From the NCBI RefSeq assembly GCF_005503555.1, contig NZ_SCNG01000003.1, positions 124,001-188,000 on the forward strand: a stretch of DNA of 64,000 nt, in the 5' to 3' direction. This stretch comes from Rudaea sp. 3F27F6 (GTDB lineage: Bacteria > Pseudomonadota > Gammaproteobacteria > Xanthomonadales > Rhodanobacteraceae). The notes beneath the pieces were generated by a model. It saw only the letters and a program-made list of their open reading frames with translations. It made no database searches and was not told the origin of the DNA. Numbering within the stretch: the stretch's first letter is position 1; each line of letters starts with the position of its first letter. Below, in pieces: positions 40,889 to 47,991 of the stretch. Position numbers and translations under genes: made by a program.

Positions 40889-42385
40889 ATGACTGGAAAG
40901 ATGCTTTTCGCTCTGTCGCTGTTGGTCAGCGCTTCCGCGTTCGCCGACGATTTCCTGATCCGCGACGCGCTGCTCGTCGACGGCACCGGTGCGCCGCCGC
41001 GTCGCGCGGACGTGCGCGTGGCGCACGACAAGATCGCCGCGATCGGAGAATTGAAACCGAATCCGGGCGAAGCCGTCGTGGATGCACACGGCCTCGCGCT
41101 TGCGCCAGGCTTTATCGACACGCACAGCCATCACGAAGACGGCCTTGACAAGAAACCCGACGCGATGCCCGTCGTCAGCCAGGGCGTGACCACGATCATC
41201 TCCGGTCAGGACGGCGGCTCCGAGATTCCGCTCGCCGATTTCTTCCGCAAGATCAAGGCCAAGCCGGCCGCGATCAACATCGCCTCGTACTCGGGGCACA
41301 ACTCGCTGCGCGACAAGGTGCTCGGCGAGGACTTCAAGCGCAAGGCGACGCCGGCCGAAGTCGAGAAGATGCGCCAACTGCTCGCCGCCGACATGCAGGC
41401 CGGCGCGCTCGGTCTCTCGACCGGGCTCGAATACGACCCGGGCATTTACTCGGACAAGTCCGAAGTGCTGACGCTCGCGCGCGAGGCGGCGAAGTACGGC
41501 GGGCGCTATATCAGCCATATGCGCAGCGAAGACCGCGAGCTGTGGGCGGCGCTCGACGAGATCGTCAACATCGGCCGCGTGGCGAAGCTGCCCGTGCAGG
41601 TCAGCCACGCCAAGCTCGGCATGACCGACTGGTGGGGCCAGGCCGATCGTTTCCTCGGCGTGCTCGACAAGGCGCGCGCCGAAGGCATCGACGCGACGCT
41701 CGACGTCTATCCGTATCCGAACTGGCAGAGCACGCTGACCGTGCTCTGGCCGAAGCGCGATTTCGAGAACCGCGAAACCGCGGAGTTCGTGCTCAAGCAT
41801 CTCGCGCCGGCCAACGGTTTATTGCTGTCGCGCTTCACGCCCGATCCGACATTGGTCGGCAAGACCGTGGCCGAGATCGCGCGCATGCGCGGCATCGACG
41901 AGCCCGCGGCGGCGATGGCGCTGATCCGCGAGAGTGAAACGAGCCACGGCGACATCGAAGTGATCGGCACGAGCATGGACGAGCGCGACATCGACAAGCT
42001 CATCGCCTGGCCGCACGCGAACATTTCTTCCGACGGCATGCTCAACGATCTGCATCCACGCGGCGCCGGTTCGTTCACCCGCGTGCTGCGCGTCTATGTG
42101 CGCGAGAAGAAGCTGCTGACCCTGGAGGAGGCGGTGCGCAAGATGAGTTCGCTCGCCGCCAAGCATATGGGCCTCGCCGACCGCGGCGAGATCCGCAACG
42201 GCGCCTACGCCGATCTCGTGTTGTTCGACCCGGCCACGGTGGCCGACCGCGCCACCACCAAGGAACCCGGCGCGCTGTCGGTCGGCGTGGCGCGCGTCTG
42301 GGTCAACGGCTCTCTGGTTTATCAAGACGGAAAAGCGACCGGTGCCCGTCCGGGCCGCGCGCTGCTCCGCGAAAAAGGACATTGA
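40889..42385 (+). CDS. Exported N-acyl-D-amino-acid deacylase (D-aminoacylase)
   Basis: A 498-residue amidohydrolase-superfamily enzyme that hydrolyses N-acyl-D-amino acids to free D-amino acids. The signal peptide ends near ASAFA (residue ~18), so it acts in the periplasm, unlike many cytosolic homologues. The metal-binding DTHSHHE motif follows GLALAPGFI; ISHMRSED and VSHAKLG carry further metal or substrate His residues. The C-terminus has the usual AKHMGLADRGEIRNGAYADLVLFDP. A GTG at 40886 directly precedes the ATG at 40889, and I use the ATG. The dgcN start is 4 bp after its stop, so they are one operon. Two predicted operators precede it. Confidence 0.88.
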   Translation: MTGKMLFALSLLVSASAFADDFLIRDALLVDGTGAPPRRADVRVAHDKIAAIGELKPNPGEAVVDAHGLALAPGFIDTHSHHEDGLDKKPDAMPVVSQGVTTIISGQDGGSEIPLADFFRKIKAKPAAINIASYSGHNSLRDKVLGEDFKRKATPAEVEKMRQLLAADMQAGALGLSTGLEYDPGIYSDKSEVLTLAREAAKYGGRYISHMRSEDRELWAALDEIVNIGRVAKLPVQVSHAKLGMTDWWGQADRFLGVLDKARAEGIDATLDVYPYPNWQSTLTVLWPKRDFENRETAEFVLKHLAPANGLLLSRFTPDPTLVGKTVAEIARMRGIDEPAAAMALIRESETSHGDIEVIGTSMDERDIDKLIAWPHANISSDGMLNDLHPRGAGSFTRVLRVYVREKKLLTLEEAVRKMSSLAAKHMGLADRGEIRNGAYADLVLFDPATVADRATTKEPGALSVGVARVWVNGSLVYQDGKATGARPGRALLREKGH

Positions 42386-42389
42386 ACGC

Positions 42390-43424
42390 ATGCAAATCCA
42401 AGGACCTTATCTGCTGTTCCTCGGCGACACGCCGCGCCCGCTCGACGCAAAGACTGCGAGCGGCATTCTCGACTGGCGTCCCGAATTGTGCGGCGGCCAA
42501 TACCGGCTCAGCAAGGACGCGGTCGATCTCGGCCTGCGCGACTACACGCCGGCCGAAGCGGCCGCGGCCGGAATCCGCACGATGGTGATCGGCGTCGCGC
42601 CGTTCGGCGGCGCGATCGAGCCGGAGTGGGTCGAAGCGATCCTCGCCGCGGTCCGCGCCGGGCTCGACGTCGCCAGCGGCATGCACACGCGCCTCGGCGA
42701 CATTGCGGCGATCCGCGACGCCGCACGCGAATCGGGCGCGCAGTTGTTCGACGTGCGCCACGGCAACGGCACCTTCGACGTTGCCTCGGGACGCAAGCGC
42801 ACGGGGCGCCGCGTGCTCACGGTCGGCGTCGATTGTGCGGTCGGCAAGAAGTACGCCGCGCTCGCGATCCATCGCGCGCTCGTGAAGCGCGGGATCGCCG
42901 CCGACTTCCGTGCGACCGGCCAGACCGGCATTCTGATCGCCGGCGGCGGCATCGCCATCGACGCGACGGTTTGCGACTTCACCGCGGGCGCGGCCGAGGC
43001 GCTGTCGCCTGGCAACGCGCCCGAACACTGGGATGTGATCGAAGGGCAGGGCTCGCTGTTCCATCCGGCTTATGCGGGCGTGAGCTTGGCGCTGCTGCAC
43101 GGCTCGCAGCCCGACGCGCTCGTGGTCTGCCACGATCCGCGCCGCACGCATATCGACGGTTATCCCGACTATCCGCTGCCGACACTCGCCGCCTGCATCG
43201 CCTTGAACGAGCAGGTCGCGCGCCTGACCAATGCGCATGCGCGCGCCGTCGCGATCGCCATCAACACGCATCGCATGAGCGATGCCGAACGCGCGCGCGC
43301 GCTGGCCGCCGTGCGCAGTGAAACCGGCCTTGTCGCCTTCGATCCGATCGCGACCGGCGCCGACGCCGTGGTCGACGCGCTGATTCCGCAGCGCGAGGCC
43401 GTACTTTCCGAAGCCACTCCCTGA
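42390..43424 (+). CDS. dgcN: DgcN-type DUF1611 protein (D-glutamate N-acetyltransferase)
   Basis: A 344-residue cytosolic protein of the DUF1611 family. A P-loop-like motif is visible (LTVGVDCAVGKKYAAL), with EGQGSLFHPAYAGVSLALLHGS and VVCHDPRRTHIDGYPDYPLP. In marine Pseudoalteromonas the family member DgcN acetylates D-glutamate, and DgcA then racemises the product; I transfer that role because both genes are present. AAGGA sits about 10 bp before ATG 42390. The neighbouring deacylase could release acyl groups from N-acyl-D-residues taken up from outside. Confidence 0.8.
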   Translation: MQIQGPYLLFLGDTPRPLDAKTASGILDWRPELCGGQYRLSKDAVDLGLRDYTPAEAAAAGIRTMVIGVAPFGGAIEPEWVEAILAAVRAGLDVASGMHTRLGDIAAIRDAARESGAQLFDVRHGNGTFDVASGRKRTGRRVLTVGVDCAVGKKYAALAIHRALVKRGIAADFRATGQTGILIAGGGIAIDATVCDFTAGAAEALSPGNAPEHWDVIEGQGSLFHPAYAGVSLALLHGSQPDALVVCHDPRRTHIDGYPDYPLPTLAACIALNEQVARLTNAHARAVAIAINTHRMSDAERARALAAVRSETGLVAFDPIATGADAVVDALIPQREAVLSEATP

Positions 43425-43436
43425 AGAGGAAAAACC

Positions 43437-45065
43437 ATGCGCTGCTCCGCCGCTGCTTTTGCTTCGACATTGTTGACCTTCGCCGCTTCCGCACACGCCG
43501 CCGCCGATCCGGCCGCGGCGTCGGCGAAGATCTTCACCGAACTGACCACGGGCAAGCCGCAGCCCGGTTGCGCCGCGAGCGTGATGCGCGACGGCCGCGT
43601 GCTCTGGGCCGGGGGCTTCGGCTACGCCGACCTGGCGACGAAGCGCAAGATCACGCCCGATACGCTGTTCAATATCGCTTCGATCTCGAAACAGTTCACT
43701 GCGTTCGCAATCCTGCAGCTCGAAGCGGCGGGCAAGTTGTCGCTCGACGATTCGATCCGCAAGTTCCTGCCCGAACTGCCCGAATATGCGCAGCCGGTGA
43801 CGATCCGCCACCTGCTTCATCACACCGGCGGTCTGCGCGACTACGACCTGCTCGCCAACATCAAGGGTATCGACTATGCCGACAAGCTCAGTGAAGACGA
43901 TACGCTCAAACTGATGGCGCGCCAGCGCGGCACCGATTTCGTGCCGGGCAGCGAACACGTCTACAGCAATACCGGTTATGTCCTGCTCGCCGTGGTCGTC
44001 GAACGCGCGTCGAAACAGACGATGCGCGACTATGCCGCCGAACACATCTTCGGCCCGCTCGGCATGCGCGAGACGAGTTACGTCGATCACTATCCGGTCG
44101 ACCTGCCCGCGCTCGCGCGCGGCTATAGGGACGACGGCAAAGGCGGCTATGCGATCGACGAATCCGCCTGGGAGCCGACCGGCGACGGCCAGGTGCATAC
44201 CACGGTGCGCGAGCTAGCGCTGTGGGAGCAGAACTTCGCTACCGGCCGCGTCGGCGGCCGCGCCTTGGTCGAAAAGATGAGCGAGACCGGCGTGCTCAAC
44301 AACGGCGACAAGCTCAACTACGCGATGGGCGTCAACGTCGGTCACTACCGCGGATTGCGCTCGATCGAGCACTCGGGCGGCTGGGCCGGCTATCACGGTT
44401 ACTTGATGCGTTTTCCCGATCAGGGCGTCGGCGTCGCCGTACTGTGCAACGCGCCGAAGGCGGAGTCGCACGAATACACGACGAAGCTCGCCGACCTCTG
44501 GCTCGGCGACAAACTCGGCCCGGTCAATCCGACCGCCGACACGCCGCCGAACGAGAACGTCAAACGTCACGCCGGCGTCGCCGCATCCGCCGTGCAGCCG
44601 GGCATCTACGCGAACGACGTCGGCGGGGTGCTCGAAGTGCGCCGCGGCAAGTCGGGGCTGGAAATCCGTTCGTCCGAGGCCAAGGGCGTGATCGGCGCGG
44701 GGCAGGGCAACATCTACCCGCTGAGCGGCGGTGAGGAGATGGCCTACGTCGCTTTTCCTGCGAACGACCGCGTCGTCCTCGATATCGATCCGCACGTCTA
44801 CAGTCTGCTCAAGCCGTGGCAGCCGAAATCGCTGCAGCCTTACGTCGGCAGCTATTTCAGCGACGACGCCGACATCGGCTTCACGGTGACGGGGGGCAAG
44901 GAAGGGCTCACGGCCAAGCTCGGTACGGAAACGACACGGCTGCGTCCGGTCGCCGAGAACAAGTTCCGCGCCGGGCATGCTGGCTTGATCGAGTTCCGCG
45001 CCGACGGCAGCGCCGTTCTGCTCACGCCCGATTTGCGTGGGGTCGTTTTCAGCAAAACGCATTGA
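43437..45065 (+). CDS. Exported serine hydrolase (beta-lactamase/D-aminopeptidase-like)
   Basis: A 542-residue periplasmic protein. The signal peptide ends near SAHA (residue ~21). Penicillin-binding-fold motifs: S82-I-S-K85, Y176-S-N178 and EHSGGWAGY as the third motif. A C-terminal lipocalin-like beta domain (about 390-542) resembles the extra domains of D-aminopeptidase DAP-type enzymes, suggesting hydrolysis of D-residue-containing peptides. It is 12 bp after dgcN, with GAGGAAAAA as ribosome-binding site, so it belongs to the deacylase-dgcN operon. A 12-bp hairpin follows. Confidence 0.87.
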   Translation: MRCSAAAFASTLLTFAASAHAAADPAAASAKIFTELTTGKPQPGCAASVMRDGRVLWAGGFGYADLATKRKITPDTLFNIASISKQFTAFAILQLEAAGKLSLDDSIRKFLPELPEYAQPVTIRHLLHHTGGLRDYDLLANIKGIDYADKLSEDDTLKLMARQRGTDFVPGSEHVYSNTGYVLLAVVVERASKQTMRDYAAEHIFGPLGMRETSYVDHYPVDLPALARGYRDDGKGGYAIDESAWEPTGDGQVHTTVRELALWEQNFATGRVGGRALVEKMSETGVLNNGDKLNYAMGVNVGHYRGLRSIEHSGGWAGYHGYLMRFPDQGVGVAVLCNAPKAESHEYTTKLADLWLGDKLGPVNPTADTPPNENVKRHAGVAASAVQPGIYANDVGGVLEVRRGKSGLEIRSSEAKGVIGAGQGNIYPLSGGEEMAYVAFPANDRVVLDIDPHVYSLLKPWQPKSLQPYVGSYFSDDADIGFTVTGGKEGLTAKLGTETTRLRPVAENKFRAGHAGLIEFRADGSAVLLTPDLRGVVFSKTH

Positions 45066-45078
45066 GGATGAAGATGGC

Positions 45079-45118
45079 ATCGACAGGGCGCGGCGCGCGA
45101 CCGCTACGCCCTGTCGAT
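45079..45118. terminator. Hairpin between convergent serine hydrolase genes
   Basis: Perfect 12-bp stem ATCGACAGGGCG / CGCCCTGTCGAT with a 16-nt GC-rich loop, 13 bp after the upstream stop. There is no T-tract. It ends the permease-side operon and may serve both strands. Confidence 0.55.
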
Positions 45119-45150
45119 CCTGCTTTTCGGCGGTTCGCGCTGCGTTCGGC

Positions 45151-46896
45151 TTAGACCTTGCGAAAGGTCAGCCCGGAGTAAAAAAGCTGGCTGCCGTCGT
45201 CGCTGAAGCGCACGACTTCGCCGGTGGTCTGCGGCCCGAGTCCGCCCGTCACGGCATGCGTCGCGCTGCCGAAGATGAGCGGGTACGCAAATTTGCCGGT
45301 GTTGTAGACCAGTTGCAGGCGCGGCTGGTGCGTGTCGAACGCGTTGATCTCGGCGGCGACGATGCGTTCGTTGCCCTGGATCTGGTAGCCGAACAGCTCG
45401 TAGCGTCCGATCCGTTCGCGCCATGCGACTGCGGTCGCGGAGTCCGGCTGACGATAGCCTTGCTGCCACACGCCGTCCGCGTCGATACGGAACAGCACGT
45501 GGTAAGGGCCGGCGTCGGCGAAGCGGTAGCGCACGCCGTCGAGGTCGGACTGGGTCGTCGTCGCCGCGGTCGCAAAGGGCTGGAAACTGCCGTCGGACAG
45601 ACTCTTCAGACGCAACGTTTCGTCGCCGTCCACGAGCAGCAGATCGTTGCCGTCGCGCGAGACGAGAGCGAAGTCGCGCTTGCGCGCGTAGGCGCCGGCG
45701 CATTGTTTGAGCATCTCGGCCGACATCACGACGGGCGTTGCCTGTTTGTCGAGCGCGGGCAGTCGTGGCACCGGACGGATGTCCTCCACTTTGAGACCGT
45801 GGCTTTTCAATTTGTCGAACGCATATTCGTTGGCAAGACGGTCGCCGCCGACGGTGTTGACCAGAATGACCGCCGCGTCGCGCGTCTGCGGGAACAGCAG
45901 CAGTGCCGCATTGGCGAAGCCCGTGCTGCCGGCGTGGTACATGGCGAACGCAGTGGAGTTGCGGAAGGTGAACCAGCCGAGACCCTTGCGGTTGCTCTCG
46001 ACGAGGATGTTCTCGTTCGACGGGGTGAACATCAGGCGCACGCTGTCGGCGTCGATCACGGCGTTCGATTTGCCGTGCCACGCATCCATCATCGCGATCG
46101 CGTAGCGCGAGAGGTCTTCCACATTGGAATACACGCCGCCGGCGGGCTGATCGCGCAATTCGAACGCAGGTGCGGTGCGGCCGTCGGCATAGTAGAGCAC
46201 CGACAGCGGCGACAGGGCCGCGTCGCCGGCGAAACCGGAGTGCGACATGTTCAAAGGCGCGAGGACGTGCCGCCTCAGGTAATCCGGGTAGTCCTCGCCG
46301 CTGACGTTGCGAATCGCGACGCCGAGCAGGCTGTAGCCGATGTTGGAATACAGACCGATCGTCTGCGGCCACGCCGCCAGCTCGGTGTCGTTGAGCAGAT
46401 CGACGACGTCGGTATAGCGCGCCTTCTCCAGCTCCGTGTACTTGAACACGTCGGTCGGCAGGCCCGAGGTGTGGTTCATCAGCGAACGCACCGTCACCTG
46501 CTGCAGATCGGCGCCGCGCGTGCCGATGCGCAGCTGCGGCACGTAGCGCGTGATCGGCACGTCGATGTCGAGCAACCCGCGCCGCTGCAACTGCATGATC
46601 GCGAGGGAAGTGAACGTCTTCGTGACCGAGCCTATGCCGACCACTGTGGCCGGCGACATGGCCGCGCCCGCGTTTCGGTCGGCCAAGCCGAAGCCTTCGG
46701 CCCAGGCCAGTCTGCCGTTTTCGACGAGAGCGGCGCTCGCGCCGACCAGCTTGCCGCGCGCCATGCGCTCGGCGACGAATCCGCGCAAAGCCGCGCTGCG
46801 ATCGGCGGCGATGTCCGCTCTGTGATTGCTGCAAGCGCCGAGAACGGCCGCCGCCGCGGCTGCCACGGAGCTATGGATGAACGTACGGCGATGCAT
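45151..46896 (-). CDS. Serine hydrolase lipoprotein (beta-lactamase family)
   Basis: A 581-residue predicted lipoprotein: the N-terminus MHRRTFIHSS plus an Ala-rich helix ends in lipobox VLGAC with Cys22. Active-site motifs are S90-V-T-K93, Y183-S-N185 and YHAGSTGFA. The C-terminal 200 residues form a beta-rich extension as in D-aminopeptidase-like family members. It lies 95 bp downstream of the RpiR gene on the same strand, convergent with the other serine hydrolase. Together the two probably trim D-residue peptides outside or in the periplasm (inference). Confidence 0.87.
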   Translation of the reverse strand: MHRRTFIHSSVAAAAAAVLGACSNHRADIAADRSAALRGFVAERMARGKLVGASAALVENGRLAWAEGFGLADRNAGAAMSPATVVGIGSVTKTFTSLAIMQLQRRGLLDIDVPITRYVPQLRIGTRGADLQQVTVRSLMNHTSGLPTDVFKYTELEKARYTDVVDLLNDTELAAWPQTIGLYSNIGYSLLGVAIRNVSGEDYPDYLRRHVLAPLNMSHSGFAGDAALSPLSVLYYADGRTAPAFELRDQPAGGVYSNVEDLSRYAIAMMDAWHGKSNAVIDADSVRLMFTPSNENILVESNRKGLGWFTFRNSTAFAMYHAGSTGFANAALLLFPQTRDAAVILVNTVGGDRLANEYAFDKLKSHGLKVEDIRPVPRLPALDKQATPVVMSAEMLKQCAGAYARKRDFALVSRDGNDLLLVDGDETLRLKSLSDGSFQPFATAATTTQSDLDGVRYRFADAGPYHVLFRIDADGVWQQGYRQPDSATAVAWRERIGRYELFGYQIQGNERIVAAEINAFDTHQPRLQLVYNTGKFAYPLIFGSATHAVTGGLGPQTTGEVVRFSDDGSQLFYSGLTFRKV

Positions 46897-46991
46897 GACA
46901 GTCCTGCGCGGGGCAAAGGACGATTATTCCCGCGCACGAATCCTCGCCTCGACCGGCAAAAGTCATGCTTGCCGATCTGTGCAGCGAAAAC

Positions 46992-47894
46992 TCAGGAGCC
47001 CGGCTCTTTGCGCCCGGGTTGGCCGATGTGGCCGACGAATTCCTGATACAGCTCGGACAATTGCGCGAGCCGCTTCTCGACGCCGCTGCCGAGTTCGAGC
47101 ACAACGCCGTTGGCGAGCAGGCTCAGCGCGGCGAAGATCGGCAGCATCGTGTCCCAGAACAGGCCGCTCTCGGTCGGCAGGGCGAGTACGTGCGAAGTGT
47201 ATTTGCGCGCCCAGTGACAGTATTTGTCGGTGACGATGACCAGGTTCAAGCCGAGATCGTGGCAATGCCGCGCGAGAGTTTGCGCCTGGCGCGAATAGCG
47301 CCGCGTCTCGACGATCACCACGCAGTCGTTCTTGGTGCCGTCGAGCAGGATCTCGGAGAAATGGCCCGCGGAAAGATCGGTGACGCGCACGCCGGCACGC
47401 ACGTACTGCAGCAGGTGAGCGAAATGGCCGGCGAGTCCGCGCTCGGTCTGGAAGCCGACCACATGCAGGTTCGCCGCGTGCGCGAGACGCTCGACGATGG
47501 CCTGCCATTCGGGCGTGCCGGCGAGACGGTAGACTTCGACGAGCGCGGCGATGTTGAGGTCGAGATCGCGCTGCAGCGCCGGCTGGCCCGAGCCGGCCTG
47601 GAGCACCGAACGCAGGCCGTCGCCGATCGGCCACGGCGCGACGGCGACGTCGAACTTGAACGCGTTCTTGAGTTCGCGGAAGTTGCGGTAGCCGAGGCGG
47701 CGGCAGAAGCGGCCTACCGTCACCGGGCTGATCGCGAGCTTGGCGGCGAGCGAATTCGCCGTCTCGAACGGGATGCCCTGGCGATTGGTCAGGAGAAAGT
47801 TCGCGATCAGGCGTTCGGACTCGGTGAACTGGTCCATTTCGCTTTCGATCTGGGCGAAGAGTCTCTGGTCCGCCTTGGGTTTTTGCCGCGGCAC
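46992..47894 (-). CDS. MurR/RpiR-family transcriptional regulator
   Basis: A 300-residue regulator. The N-terminal RpiR helix-turn-helix domain is residues ~5-82 (FTESERLIANFLLTNRQGIPFETANSLAAKLAISPVTVGRFCRRLGYRNFRELK); a SIS sugar/phosphate-isomerase-like ligand domain covers ~120-270. Such proteins sense amino-sugar or related metabolites, MurR being the N-acetylmuramate example. Start is GTG 47894, with AAGGA 7 bp away. A 16-bp predicted operator lies 29 bp upstream, suggesting autoregulation, and seven similar sites control neighbouring genes. The ligand is unknown; a D-glutamate or muropeptide derivative would fit the locus. Confidence 0.88.
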   Translation of the reverse strand: MPRQKPKADQRLFAQIESEMDQFTESERLIANFLLTNRQGIPFETANSLAAKLAISPVTVGRFCRRLGYRNFRELKNAFKFDVAVAPWPIGDGLRSVLQAGSGQPALQRDLDLNIAALVEVYRLAGTPEWQAIVERLAHAANLHVVGFQTERGLAGHFAHLLQYVRAGVRVTDLSAGHFSEILLDGTKNDCVVIVETRRYSRQAQTLARHCHDLGLNLVIVTDKYCHWARKYTSHVLALPTESGLFWDTMLPIFAALSLLANGVVLELGSGVEKRLAQLSELYQEFVGHIGQPGRKEPGS

Positions 47895-47922
47895 AGGCGC
47901 GTCCTTGTACTGTCCTCAACGA

Positions 47923-47938
47923 TGACAGAAAGATAACA
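47923..47938 (-). promoter_or_regulatory. Predicted RpiR operator, site 5 (autoregulatory)
   Basis: On the minus strand it reads TGTTATCTTTCTGTCA, 29 bp upstream of the RpiR GTG start. It differs from the 40826 site at only two positions. A single site, without a tandem partner. Confidence 0.6.
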
Positions 47939-47953
47939 TCGCCGCGCGCGAAT

Positions 47954-47982
47954 GACACGCGCCGCGGCGGTCGGCGCGTGTC
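47954..47982 (-). terminator. Hairpin after TonB receptor 1
   Basis: Perfect 11-bp stem GACACGCGCCG / CGGCGCGTGTC with a CGGCGGT loop, 10 bp beyond the receptor stop and upstream of the co-directional RpiR gene. No T-tract follows. It probably limits read-through into the regulator. Confidence 0.55.
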
Positions 47983-47991
47983 GCTGCTCCT